Positions 1-6,920 of a stretch of 21,134 nt of DNA are shown here, piece by piece (position 1 is the first letter of the stretch; each line of letters begins with the position of its first letter). The stretch is from a virus, in IMG/VR virus record IMGVR_UViG_3300044609_000232, positions 1 through 21,134 of that record; one strand, given 5' to 3'. The translations under genes and the position numbers were made by a program. The notes below the pieces were generated by a model, which saw nothing but the letters and a program-made list of their open reading frames with translations, ran no database searches and was not told where the DNA came from.

Positions 1-28
1 TGATGATGTCAGAGCGAAGGGTCGCCAT
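1..28 (-). CDS. Start of probable major capsid protein (partial, runs off window)
   Basis: An ATG read on the minus strand at 28-26 opens a frame beginning MATLRSDII that runs off the left edge. A good Shine-Dalgarno sequence, GAGG (revcomp of 36-39), sits 7 nt upstream. The gene lies directly downstream of the scaffold-like gene in the same direction, which is the usual place of the major capsid gene in tailed phages. MATLRSDII resembles the start of several phage coat proteins from memory, but nine residues prove nothing. The start site is well supported; the product is inferred from gene order. Confidence 0.5.
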
Positions 29-54
29 GACTAATCCTCAAAAAGGGTTTACGG

Positions 55-90
55 ATGTGGGCGCAGCCCTAGGCTCTATGTGGCGCAGCC
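55..90. repeat. Imperfect 13-14 bp direct repeat before the capsid start
   Basis: ATGTGGGCGCAGCC (55-68) and ATGTGGCGCAGCC (78-90) are the same word apart from one extra G. They fill the 84-bp gap between the scaffold stop and the probable capsid start. No good stem-loop with a T-run is present, so this is not an obvious terminator. It could be a binding site or a replication-slippage duplication. Confidence 0.5.
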
Positions 91-112
91 ATCACGAGCA
101 GACACTCAAATA

Positions 113-784
113 CTAACGGTTGGCTGCAGCCTTCATCCGCTCGTATAGGTCGCGGTCTGTACGGAATAGACGCGACTGCTCTGTGAGGTTGAATGTATCG
201 CGGCTGAATGGATTGCTCATGCCAGTCGGGATGCCACCAGTGCTGCCGCTGGTTGGCGCGCCGCTGCCTTGTGGCTTGGGTTGCTTTTGCATCCATGCGG
301 GCAGAGTCTTGGCCCATTCAGCGACAGGTTTGCGTTCGTAGCCATCAACAACAACCACGGTGCCGTCGGGCTCGCGCTGGATTGCATCAGGCGACAGCTT
401 TGTCTTCAGCACAAGGTCAGGATCGTGCACGATGTCAGCCAATGCCGTGACTGCTGGCGTAACCAGCTCTAACTCGCGGACGCGGGCTTCAAGTGTTGCG
501 ATGCGCTGATCCTTCTCCGCCGTCGCCTCACGGAACTGCTGCTCCAGAGCTTGTCTTGCCTCTTGGTATTTGCCTTGGGATTCAAGCTGCTGTTGCTCGT
601 AGTTGCGCTTGAACTCCAGCAATTCATCAACATTTACCCCATCGGGCGCCTTGGATTTCTTTGCTGCACGCAGCTCGGCAATCAGCTCTTGATTCTTGCG
701 CTCTAATGCTTCTACGCTGCGCTGCAACGCTTCAGCTTCAACCCCAGTAGTCGCAGACTCTTGGGTTTGTTGTTCATCAGACAT
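113..784 (-). CDS. Phage head scaffolding-like protein
   Basis: This 223-residue protein is highly charged. Residues 15-110 are rich in E, Q, K, R and A with heptad-like spacing, predicting a long coiled coil (for example LEARVRELEL). A Pro/Gly/Ser/Thr-rich linker follows around 170-190, then a short basic C-terminal segment ending YERMKAAANR. A coiled-coil body with a short basic tail is typical of scaffolding proteins, where the tail contacts the coat protein during procapsid assembly. The position between the portal/gpF block and the probable capsid start supports that role. A 5-bp hairpin (AAGCC-GCA-GGCTT, 789-801) lies just upstream of the ATG, and I see no strong ribosome binding site. 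No catalytic motif is visible. The assignment rests on composition and synteny. Confidence 0.65.
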   Translation of the reverse strand: MSDEQQTQESATTGVEAEALQRSVEALERKNQELIAELRAAKKSKAPDGVNVDELLEFKRNYEQQQLESQGKYQEARQALEQQFREATAEKDQRIATLEARVRELELVTPAVTALADIVHDPDLVLKTKLSPDAIQREPDGTVVVVDGYERKPVAEWAKTLPAWMQKQPKPQGSGAPTSGSTGGIPTGMSNPFSRDTFNLTEQSRLFRTDRDLYERMKAAANR

Positions 785-819
785 GGATAAGCCGCAGGCT
801 TAATTACGCCCTAAGGCTA

Positions 820-981
820 TCACTTACGCTTGCGTTTTTTAGCAGTCTTAGCCGCAGCCTTGAACGCAGCAGCAGTAGGCCTCCCCTCCTCGCCCTTGCG
901 TGCCATGCGCTCTTTGCTGCCAGCTTCAATACGCTTGCGTTTAGCGGCAATGTTGGCGTATAGGCCAGGCTTTTTAGCCAT
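820..981 (-). CDS. Small basic head-region protein, 53 aa
   Basis: This short frame starts MAKKPGLYANIAAKRKR and ends KTAKKRKRK, followed by a stop. About a third of the residues are Lys or Arg and no hydrophobic segment is present. Its ATG overlaps the stop of the preceding 45-aa ORF (TGATG at 979-983), so translation is probably coupled. From memory, near-identical small basic proteins (MAKKPGLYANIH...) are common beside the portal and capsid genes of cyanophages, where no function is established. Nucleic-acid or capsid-interior binding would fit the charge but is inference. The gene is real with high likelihood because of the recognisable N-terminus and the overlap. Confidence 0.75.
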   Translation of the reverse strand: MAKKPGLYANIAAKRKRIEAGSKERMARKGEEGRPTAAAFKAAAKTAKKRKRK

Positions 982-1118
982 CACTTCTTACCCTTGCGTG
1001 ATTTGCCGGCTTTTGCGAGCGCGATTGCCACCGCTTGCTTTTGTGGCTTGCCTTTTTTCATCTCGGTTTTGATGTTGGCTGATACTACAGCCTGCGACTT
1101 GCCCCGTTTCAGTGGCAT
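981..1118 (-). CDS. Small basic head-region protein, 45 aa
   Basis: The frame reads MPLKRGKSQAVVSANIKTEM and continues through GKPQKQAVAIALAKAGKS to a Lys-rich end. The pattern LKRGKS...SxNI...GKPQKQAVAIAL is, from memory, a recurrent small ORF of cyanophage and other phage head modules, with unknown function. Its stop overlaps the next start (TGATG). It lies almost entirely inside the 3' part of the 99-aa frame 988-1287, read in a different frame. Of the two overlapping frames this one is the safer call, because its sequence is family-like over its full length. Confidence 0.75.
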   Translation of the reverse strand: MPLKRGKSQAVVSANIKTEMKKGKPQKQAVAIALAKAGKSRKGKK

Positions 1119-1287
1119 CGCGCCATTCCTCAATACCTGTTAACAGTGTAGAACCGTCTGCTGTTGCCCAGCCCTTATCGGTGTAGATAGCTGGCACCCA
1201 TGCCTCGCCATGCAGTGCCTCTACGGGATCACTTGAGATGCAGTAGATGCCAGCATTATGAAAGTGCCGGAGGCTAGGCAGGTCCAT
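988..1287 (-). CDS. Hypothetical protein overlapping gpF end and the 45-aa ORF
   Basis: This 99-residue frame begins MDLPSLRHFHNAGIYCISSD and continues through WVPAIYTDKGWATADGS before reaching EEWRDATETG near residue 60. The first two thirds look like a folded small protein, with balanced hydrophobic and aromatic residues. From about residue 58 it shares DNA with the 45-aa basic ORF in another frame, and its tail becomes Gln/Arg/Lys-rich, as expected of an out-of-frame reading of a basic gene. Its start overlaps the end of the gpF-like gene by 14 nt, with only a weak ribosome binding site. I do not recognise the family. Either it is a real gene with a long overlap, or its true stop was lost. 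Confidence 0.5.
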   Translation of the reverse strand: MDLPSLRHFHNAGIYCISSDPVEALHGEAWVPAIYTDKGWATADGSTLLTGIEEWRDATETGQVAGCSISQHQNRDEKRQATKASGGNRARKSRQITQG

Positions 1288-2464
1288 ATCGTGCGCGGAG
1301 CTGATCTAAGGTTAACTCTGAGCCGTCATCACGGACTAACTTGGCGATGGCATCAGTCGGGCCGTATTTGTCGGCAAGTCGGTTGAAATACGGCACCTTG
1401 TTGGCGCCCAATGCCTTGGCCTTGGTTTCAAGGTCTTGCTTTGCCAGCCATTGCCCATAAGTCTGATCTGCCGGCACTTGGCCACCTGTTGATGCACGTT
1501 TAGCTGGTGGTGGTGGTGTGAAACCTAGTTCGTCGTAATCAATCACGGGTACTGTCGTTGATCTGCAGTTGAAGTGCTGCGGCGGAGTCGGGCCTTTGCC
1601 ATATTCAAACTCGCGGCCATCCAGTGCACGGCAAATGCTGCTGGTGCGGGTATCCAATGTTGCCACATAGCGATACTTTTTAGTGATATCTTGATTGGCT
1701 TCATACACCTGCTGACTAGCTGCATTGGCTACCTGGTTAATACTGGTGCGCACTAGCGTAACGATCTGATTGTCGGCAACCGCTGTTGCCTGGCCGCCTG
1801 CTGCAACTAGCTGCTTTACGGTTTTGGCCTCTTCGCCAAATTCAAGGTTTCCGATCAACCGCTTGGCAATGGCTGGCGTCGGCTCACCAGTCAGCAAGCC
1901 TTGCCGCACGACTTGCGAGAACCGCTCAGCTTGATCCACGGCAATGCCGCGAAATGCCTTGGTGACCACTTCGCCATTGGGTAATGTGATCGTGGCACCT
2001 TGCGCTGCTGTGAGGCTGTAGGTCTGCGGTGAGCCGTACGCTGCGGCGAACAAATTATCGCTCAAGGTCACCACATTGATCTGCGTTGGGTCGGTGGTGA
2101 CGACCGACTGCGCAAATTGCGGACTGATCTCTACGGTGCGCACTGCATCACGTGCACCTGCTGGCAATGCACGCCGCAGTTGATCGGTCACAAACTCAGA
2201 CTGCAGCTCTGCAATGCCTTGCAGCTCTAATGCTGTCAGCTCGGTTGCGTCACCTGCCCATGTTGCCAGGCTGTCCTTCAACTGAGCCAAGATTGCCCGC
2301 AGCCGCGCCGCCTTGACTGGCGCCGATAGCTCGTCAATGCTGCGCAGCTGATTAACGGCATCAATGATGATGTCGTTGTAAGCATTGATCACGCGCCGCG
2401 CAACACTATTGCTGTAGCGGTTCAGATCTATTGCATTGCGATATAGCGCTTCTGGTGTGCTCAT
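1274..2464 (-). CDS. Mu gpF-like phage head morphogenesis (minor capsid) protein
   Basis: The C-terminal part carries the Mu gpF signature: RYVATLDTRTSSICRALDG (residues 265-283) followed by PPQHFNCRS (294-302). This is the pattern ...TsxxCRxxDG...PPxHxxCRS of the phage Mu protein F/SPP1 gp7 family. The N-terminal 250 residues are largely helical, Ala/Leu/Gln-rich and variable, as is usual. The family sits next to the portal and is injected with or attached to the portal vertex during head assembly. At 396 residues it is an ordinary length. Its ATG overlaps the previous stop (ATGA at 2461-2464), so it is probably translated by coupling. The order portal, small ORF, gpF, scaffold, capsid is classical. 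Confidence 0.9.
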   Translation of the reverse strand: MSTPEALYRNAIDLNRYSNSVARRVINAYNDIIIDAVNQLRSIDELSAPVKAARLRAILAQLKDSLATWAGDATELTALELQGIAELQSEFVTDQLRRALPAGARDAVRTVEISPQFAQSVVTTDPTQINVVTLSDNLFAAAYGSPQTYSLTAAQGATITLPNGEVVTKAFRGIAVDQAERFSQVVRQGLLTGEPTPAIAKRLIGNLEFGEEAKTVKQLVAAGGQATAVADNQIVTLVRTSINQVANAASQQVYEANQDITKKYRYVATLDTRTSSICRALDGREFEYGKGPTPPQHFNCRSTTVPVIDYDELGFTPPPPAKRASTGGQVPADQTYGQWLAKQDLETKAKALGANKVPYFNRLADKYGPTDAIAKLVRDDGSELTLDQLRARYGPA

Positions 2465-2715
2465 CGTTCAATGCCAAGATCTTCCGGTTGATATCCGCTG
2501 CGGATGCTGACATTAGCGCCGCGGTTTAATGCAGTGGTGATCAATGCAGCAAACGCGTCGTAACCGTTCTGACCATCTTCGTGCAAGATGGTTTCATCCA
2601 CTTCATCTGGCCTGCCTTCTTTGTACCAACTAATGCGCACGATGGCTAGAACCTCTTCCGGCAAAGCGCTGACGTGATAATCAAGCTCTTGTCTCCTGGG
2701 TTTCTTCGGTTCCAT
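2461..2715 (-). CDS. Small conserved-looking head-module protein, 84 aa, function unknown
   Basis: From the ATG at 2715 the product begins MEPKKPRRQELDYHVSALPE and runs through IVRISWYKEGRPDEVDETIL to a stop that overlaps the gpF start (ATGA). The centre has alternating beta-like hydrophobic stretches and an acidic turn. The last part has an Ala-rich helix (AFAALITTALNRGANV). The frame stays open upstream to 2805, but that extension lies wholly within the portal gene and looks like a shadow, so I chose the inner ATG. Even so, 35 bp overlap the portal 3' end. The family is not recognised; an accessory head or connector role is suggested only by position. Confidence 0.6.
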   Translation of the reverse strand: MEPKKPRRQELDYHVSALPEEVLAIVRISWYKEGRPDEVDETILHEDGQNGYDAFAALITTALNRGANVSIRSGYQPEDLGIER

Positions 2716-4126
2716 CCAGATCATCAGGTCCACTAAGCGATCGGTTACCCAGTCCAGCAGGTTGTAGATCAAGACCCGCATTAGCCGTAGCCTCAAGCTC
2801 CTCATCTACGTTAAAGTCATCGCCTAGCACGTCGCCTTCGGCAAGCTCACGCAATAATGTTTCTTGCGTGATTGTGCCTGCGGTGTAAAGCTGCAGCAGT
2901 GCTTGGATCTCCTGTGGCTCAAGGCGTGTGCCAAGGAAGTCGCGGTTGACGTAGCTGCTGCCAGCAGATGTGTTGTTGCCGATGTACTGCGCATGAAACT
3001 GCAGGCAGTTGTCGATCATGTCCTGCACATTCTGCGCAATCACCATCATGGTGCTGTCGCCTTGACTGCGATCAATGCGCTTTGCTTCTGCAGTTTCCGC
3101 CGATAGCTTCTGGCCAAGCACAGCCGATAGACCTAGCTCATTGATCTGCAATGCAAGCTGTTCAAGCCTGCGGAACTGATAATCAAAGCTGCGGCCAGCA
3201 GGCTCGATATATTCTGCGCGGCCATCAGCAGGAAATGCAATCGCCTCGCCGGGACCAGCGCTGACTTCTTCCGCTGCAGATGGGAATCCGTAGAACGCCA
3301 GCATCGGCACAGCGCTGATGTGGAGCTGGTTATCTAGGTCACTCTGGATTTGATACGCCTTGAGGTTTAGCTCGGCGATGTCTTCCAGCGGAGGACGTGA
3401 CTCGATGAAGCCATGCCGCTGCGCATAAGCAACTGAGAAGGGAATCTTAGAAAGGCTTGTGCGGCCCTCGTCGACAACCTTAAAGTCGCCGTTGTCTTGC
3501 TTCTGATGCAGTTGGAATTCACCTGGCGTCAGTACCCGAATCTGCTCGACTGCCTTCTCTCCAAACTCGCCATCAGGCACGGTGACCGTCTCGGCTAGCC
3601 GCAACTGCGTGAGCACCTGCCGGCCTTCCTGCTGCTCAGCGCGCCAGCCAAGGATTTGCCGTGGTGTGTAACTCACCCAATAGGGTCGACCGCCATCAGC
3701 AGGTGCATCCACCAGTACACCAACGTGGCCATAACGGACCATCTTGCGCGTGGTTTCATAGGTCCAGACGTTGAGGTCATTGCCTTGTAGGTCAACATCA
3801 AACAACTGCTCGCGGATGATGTCAGCTGTGTCATCAAGCCGTACGGGCTTACGCGTCAACATGCCAGCCAGCATCCGCTCTAGGCGTTGATAGAACGGCG
3901 GGCATACGCTGCGTGCTAGGCGGTTGTCGTAAGACTCATCAAGCTCACGCGGCTCCTGCGGCAGATACCTGCGGTGCTTGCGGCGCATCCCATAGGTGCC
4001 TTGCAGCAGATCTTCGATCAGGATCCAATGCGGCTCTTGCGCGTACCATGCCGTGTTGGCATCTTGCACGCGAGTAACGCGGCGCTGCGCAATAGGCCGG
4101 TCGTATGCATTAAAGCCGGTGTACAT
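2681..4126 (-). CDS. Phage portal protein, DUF4055-type
   Basis: This 481-residue protein has the layout of DUF4055 portal proteins. The N-terminal region contains YDNRLARSVCPPFYQRLERM (67-86) and a beta region with VRYGHVGVLVD (130-140). The core block, from RPPLEDIAELNLKAYQ (244-259) into QSDLDNQLHISAVPML (261-276), is the family hallmark. A long helical stem follows with SAETAEAKRID and QNVQDMIDNCLQF, then a C-terminal wing with an acidic tail. The portal forms the dodecameric ring at the unique capsid vertex through which the terminase packages DNA. Position between the terminase and gpF supports the call. The start ATG has only a short gap to cyAbrB upstream. Function is confident; the exact subfamily comes from memory. 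Confidence 0.88.
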   Translation of the reverse strand: MYTGFNAYDRPIAQRRVTRVQDANTAWYAQEPHWILIEDLLQGTYGMRRKHRRYLPQEPRELDESYDNRLARSVCPPFYQRLERMLAGMLTRKPVRLDDTADIIREQLFDVDLQGNDLNVWTYETTRKMVRYGHVGVLVDAPADGGRPYWVSYTPRQILGWRAEQQEGRQVLTQLRLAETVTVPDGEFGEKAVEQIRVLTPGEFQLHQKQDNGDFKVVDEGRTSLSKIPFSVAYAQRHGFIESRPPLEDIAELNLKAYQIQSDLDNQLHISAVPMLAFYGFPSAAEEVSAGPGEAIAFPADGRAEYIEPAGRSFDYQFRRLEQLALQINELGLSAVLGQKLSAETAEAKRIDRSQGDSTMMVIAQNVQDMIDNCLQFHAQYIGNNTSAGSSYVNRDFLGTRLEPQEIQALLQLYTAGTITQETLLRELAEGDVLGDDFNVDEELEATANAGLDLQPAGLGNRSLSGPDDLDGTEETQETRA

Positions 4127-4152
4127 TACAGCGCCGCAGTCATAGGTGCAGT

Positions 4153-4473
4153 TTAAGCAGCAGTCAGCGTGATGCTGTTGCGGCCAATCTTGATGTCAAA
4201 CTCAGCGCCGGGTTCGTATCCCATTTCACGCAGGTAACCATCACCGATTTGCAGCTTGCCGTTGAATTGCACCTTGGCTTTGTAGGTCAAGCCGCGGCCG
4301 CGCTTGGCAGTCTTGCCGTTGAGGTCAAGCCCTTTGGCTTCTAGCAGTGCCTCATAGAACTGCGTGAATGCGACGCGATCCTTGACGACATAGCCGCAAG
4401 CGCGTACCAATTCAGACTTTGGCATGTCGCCCAGTTCTTTGACCTTGGCGAGTAGTTCAGCACCCTTGAGCAT
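4153..4473 (-). CDS. cyAbrB-like transcriptional regulator carried by the phage
   Basis: From the ATG at 4473 the 106-residue product starts MLKGAELLAKVKELGDMPKS, followed by ELVRACGYVVKD and FTQFYEALLEAKGLDL. Its C-terminal half is LTYKAKVQFNGKLQIGDGY then GAEFDIKIGRNSITL. This matches the cyanobacterial AbrB family (Synechocystis Sll0359/Sll0822 type), in which the AbrB-like DNA-binding part is C-terminal, unlike Bacillus AbrB. Host cyAbrBs are abundant regulators of carbon/nitrogen balance and other genes. The frame is open to 4530, but those codons lie over the HNH 3' end and are not family-like. No strong ribosome binding site is seen. It sits between the portal and the HNH gene and is probably expressed with the packaging genes. 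A role in reprogramming the host, or binding phage DNA, is inference. Confidence 0.85.
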   Translation of the reverse strand: MLKGAELLAKVKELGDMPKSELVRACGYVVKDRVAFTQFYEALLEAKGLDLNGKTAKRGRGLTYKAKVQFNGKLQIGDGYLREMGYEPGAEFDIKIGRNSITLTAA

Positions 4474-4508
4474 GGGTAGATGTAATGATTGGACTGATGG
4501 AGTGTAGC

Positions 4509-5189
4509 TTACTGGCAAGCATTTGGCCACTTGGCGCCTTTGCGGATGTTTTCAGCGGCCCATAGAGGTTGCAGATTGGTGTAGTGAAAGCACTGCCGTT
4601 GCTGCTCTGCATCGGTCAAGTCGAAGCTGGCGCACGGTCGGATGCGATCTATGTGCCAGCCTGTGCGGCCATAGTTGTTCCAGTTCATGTCATTAGTGAA
4701 CTGAGCTTCTAGGTGCTGGCGTAGTTCAGTGATGGTGCAACCAATCAGGGCGTTGGTGCGGCTTGCTTTGGTGCCAAAATGCTTGCGAATCGCTGTGTTG
4801 ATCAGTGATGCAAGGTTTGACCGCAAACGAAACGATGGATCGACGGCCATTCGATTTGCTTGCCATTGTCTGCGATACTCTCGGCGTTCATCCTTGGTGC
4901 GCTGACGATAAGCAAGCTCTCTAGCTCTGACTTCATCGGTGCGATGCCGCACGCGCCTTGATTCAGCGGCTTTCACCTTGTCTGGATTTTTTGTTTGCCA
5001 GCGTTGGCTGTATTCGGTTGATTTGCCGGGGTTGGCTGCATAAAAGGCCGCATTATGAGCAGCAGTGCATTCGGTGCAGGTTCTGGTTTTGACGTACCTT
5101 GCGGCAATATGCCCACGTTTGCAAGGCTTGCCGGTCAGATAATGAGTGAGCCCCCGTGCAAGGGCGTCTTTGCGTGTAATGATGTCCAT
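4509..5189 (-). CDS. Free-standing HNH endonuclease, catalytic His apparently replaced
   Basis: The N-terminus carries a zinc-binding pattern: C23 and H27 in GKPCKRGH, then C38 and C41 in CTEC. A long Arg/Glu/Gln-rich helical DNA-binding linker (about 60-115) follows. The C-terminal nuclease segment has GWHIDRIRPCASFDL (177-191), FHYTNLQPLW (201-210) and ENIRKGAK. Family members normally read HIDHI at 179-183, where the second His is the general base. Here R182 (codon CGC, one base from CAC) takes its place, so cleavage may be lost or altered. Such genes are typical mobile homing endonucleases of phages and often sit beside the terminase, as here, directly after terL. It interrupts an otherwise tight leftward packaging/head operon. 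Confidence 0.85.
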   Translation of the reverse strand: MDIITRKDALARGLTHYLTGKPCKRGHIAARYVKTRTCTECTAAHNAAFYAANPGKSTEYSQRWQTKNPDKVKAAESRRVRHRTDEVRARELAYRQRTKDERREYRRQWQANRMAVDPSFRLRSNLASLINTAIRKHFGTKASRTNALIGCTITELRQHLEAQFTNDMNWNNYGRTGWHIDRIRPCASFDLTDAEQQRQCFHYTNLQPLWAAENIRKGAKWPNACQ

Positions 5190-5244
5190 GTTGCCTGGTA
5201 GCTCAGGTGGCCGGGTGCAGGAGGTTGCCGCCTCGCTGCATCAA

Positions 5245-6597
5245 TCAATATATGCGTACTCCTGTCGTACGTCCAGCGGTTTTGTGCAGCATTGAAAAGT
5301 CGCGGTGCAGCCAGTATCCAAGGCAGTCGTTTAGGTGGTCAAAACCGGATTGCTTGTCCGGCAGCTGGGTCTTCTCGTCCCAGCACTGCAACTCCAAGCA
5401 TTCAGTCAGCTTTTTGCAGCCCTGCCAAACCTGCAAGCGGTTCTGCCCCTTACCGTTTTCTAGCATTGCCTGCACGTTATTGACGCGATCCTTGATCGGC
5501 GGGTTGGATTGCGGCGACTGGTTGCTAATGCCATAGCTTTCTAGGATCTGGATGTCAGTCCTAGTAGCATTTGTCGATCGGTTTCCACCGCTTGCATCGG
5601 GATAGCCATAGATCTTGTGGTCTGGGTATCGGCGACGAATTTCCTGAGCAAGCGCGTCAGTGTCCTGTGCGCCAACAACTTCGTCAACAACTACGGCGCG
5701 ATCGCCGATGCGAATACCAATCACGGCGTTAGTATTGGCAACGTTAAAGTCAATGCCAATACGAAGCGGTTCGCGGCTGATGTCGGGCAGTTCGCTAAAG
5801 ACGTGCTTGCTTCGATCAAACCTGTCATATACACAGCCGGTAGTGAGGTTAGTGAACTCCCCATCTAAATAGCTTTTGAGTAGAACCGGATCGTAGTTGG
5901 CTTCCAGTCGCTCGATAAAGTCCGGCGGCAGATGTGGGTTGTCTGCTGACCGCATCTTGATGAGCTTGCGATCAGCGCGACCCTTGGCGTCCTCACTGCC
6001 GAATGTGTTCCACATCCATCGGAAGCCTTCTGGTGTGCTGGCAGCACCAAACTGCCGCACATTGCCGGAACGCAAGCGGCCAAGGATCTTGGGGAATGCC
6101 TTATTGGCAATGGATGGCGTCACCGTGTCGATTTCATCGGCAAGCACCCAAGCAAGGTTTAAGCCGATGATGCGGCTCCAGTTCTCGAAGCTGCGGCACA
6201 GGATCTTTGTGTCACCGCCTGGTAGGTGCAGCATGTATTCAGGCAGCGGCGATGCCCTGAAGGTGTATGGGATCTCATACGCCTCGAGAAACTGCTCGAA
6301 GTCGTTCTGCCAAATGTCACGGATCAATGGGCCGGTTGGCTCCATTACAGCGCCGATGAAGCCTTGATTGGCCGCGGCCAGCATCACCGCCTTGGCGCAT
6401 AGCGCACGTGTCTTGCCGGCGCCATAACCGGCTGAGATGCCAATGATTTGCGTGTCGCTGTCGTCCACAAACGCAAGCTGCCCAGGGTGCAGATCAGCGC
6501 GGATGCGTTGCAATAAATCGCCTGTGTCCTCTTGCGTGGCGACATCCATAAACCCAAGCAGGCTGCCGGGTTGGCAGATGCCGGCAATCAGGCTCAT
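5245..6597 (-). CDS. terL: Terminase large subunit
   Basis: The ATPase domain shows Walker A GYGAGKT (57-63) and Walker B with catalytic Glu in VLADEID (151-157). The motif GAASTPEG (184-191) is the coupling motif. The RNase-H-like nuclease domain has GIDFNV (D283), YPDASGGN (D334) and FDHLNDCLGYWL (D420, D424). These are the acidic residues that bind metal and cut concatemeric DNA at headful or cos sites. The 450-residue length is normal. The start at 6597 overlaps the terS stop in an ATGA, which fixes it against a later Met at residue 17. The enzyme docks on the portal and pumps DNA into the procapsid. The gene is intact, with all motifs present. Confidence 0.95.
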   Translation of the reverse strand: MSLIAGICQPGSLLGFMDVATQEDTGDLLQRIRADLHPGQLAFVDDSDTQIIGISAGYGAGKTRALCAKAVMLAAANQGFIGAVMEPTGPLIRDIWQNDFEQFLEAYEIPYTFRASPLPEYMLHLPGGDTKILCRSFENWSRIIGLNLAWVLADEIDTVTPSIANKAFPKILGRLRSGNVRQFGAASTPEGFRWMWNTFGSEDAKGRADRKLIKMRSADNPHLPPDFIERLEANYDPVLLKSYLDGEFTNLTTGCVYDRFDRSKHVFSELPDISREPLRIGIDFNVANTNAVIGIRIGDRAVVVDEVVGAQDTDALAQEIRRRYPDHKIYGYPDASGGNRSTNATRTDIQILESYGISNQSPQSNPPIKDRVNNVQAMLENGKGQNRLQVWQGCKKLTECLELQCWDEKTQLPDKQSGFDHLNDCLGYWLHRDFSMLHKTAGRTTGVRIY

Positions 6598-6917
6598 GAC
6601 ATCTCAAACCGCAGCAGCTTGGCCTGATCTTCTAGCGCTTTAATTGCAATGCTGAGGTTACCTTTAGCGCGTGCTTCACGTTCGTAATCCTGCAAGCGAG
6701 CGACAGCAGCAGCAAGCCACTGCGGCCGCTCTAGCTCTGCATCCAACTGCATTAGTTGGCGGGCGCGGGACATATAAAGCTCAGCCTGCCGCTCGGACAC
6801 TTGCCAAGTTTCTGCGGCATAGCGAAGAATTTGCGTCCTGCTGTGAGCACGCAACAAAAGATCGTAAACGGTGTTGACCCGCTCGTCGATCTCCGTGTTG
6901 GTGCTCTTCTTTGCCAC
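6594..6917 (-). CDS. terS: Terminase small subunit (probable)
   Basis: The 107-residue helical protein starts at a GTG (6917-6915) with an AAGGG ribosome binding site (6925-6929) 7 nt upstream. The segment SRTQILRYAAETWQVSERQAELYMSRAR (about 26-53) is a helix-turn-helix-like DNA-binding unit. It is followed by a helical oligomerisation stretch (RLQDYEREARAKGNLSIAIK), the usual plan of phage small terminases, which recognise the packaging site and regulate TerL. Its stop overlaps the terL ATG by ATGA. The call rests on domain pattern and strict adjacency to terL; the sequence itself is divergent, as is common for this subunit. Confidence 0.85.
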   Translation of the reverse strand: MAKKSTNTEIDERVNTVYDLLLRAHSRTQILRYAAETWQVSERQAELYMSRARQLMQLDAELERPQWLAAAVARLQDYEREARAKGNLSIAIKALEDQAKLLRFEMS

Positions 6918-6920
6918 CTA

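Noticed and set aside
2682-2684. TTG start after AGGAG for the small ORF behind the portal
   Set aside because: The TTG overlaps the portal stop nicely but is not in frame with the ORF (the frame reads GAG CTT GAT).
4474-4530. Upstream start of the cyAbrB frame
   Set aside because: These codons lie across the HNH stop and do not match the family, whose conserved part begins at MLKGAELL.
5217-5239. Hairpin GCAG-GAGG...CCTC-G-CTGC after the terL stop, possible terminator
   Set aside because: The stem is good (8 pairs, one bulge) but no T-run follows on the leftward strand, and HNH and portal genes continue downstream in the same direction.
5897-6367. 156-aa rightward frame antisense to terL
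   Set aside because: It is Ser/Arg-rich shadow coding; terL carries all motifs on the other strand.
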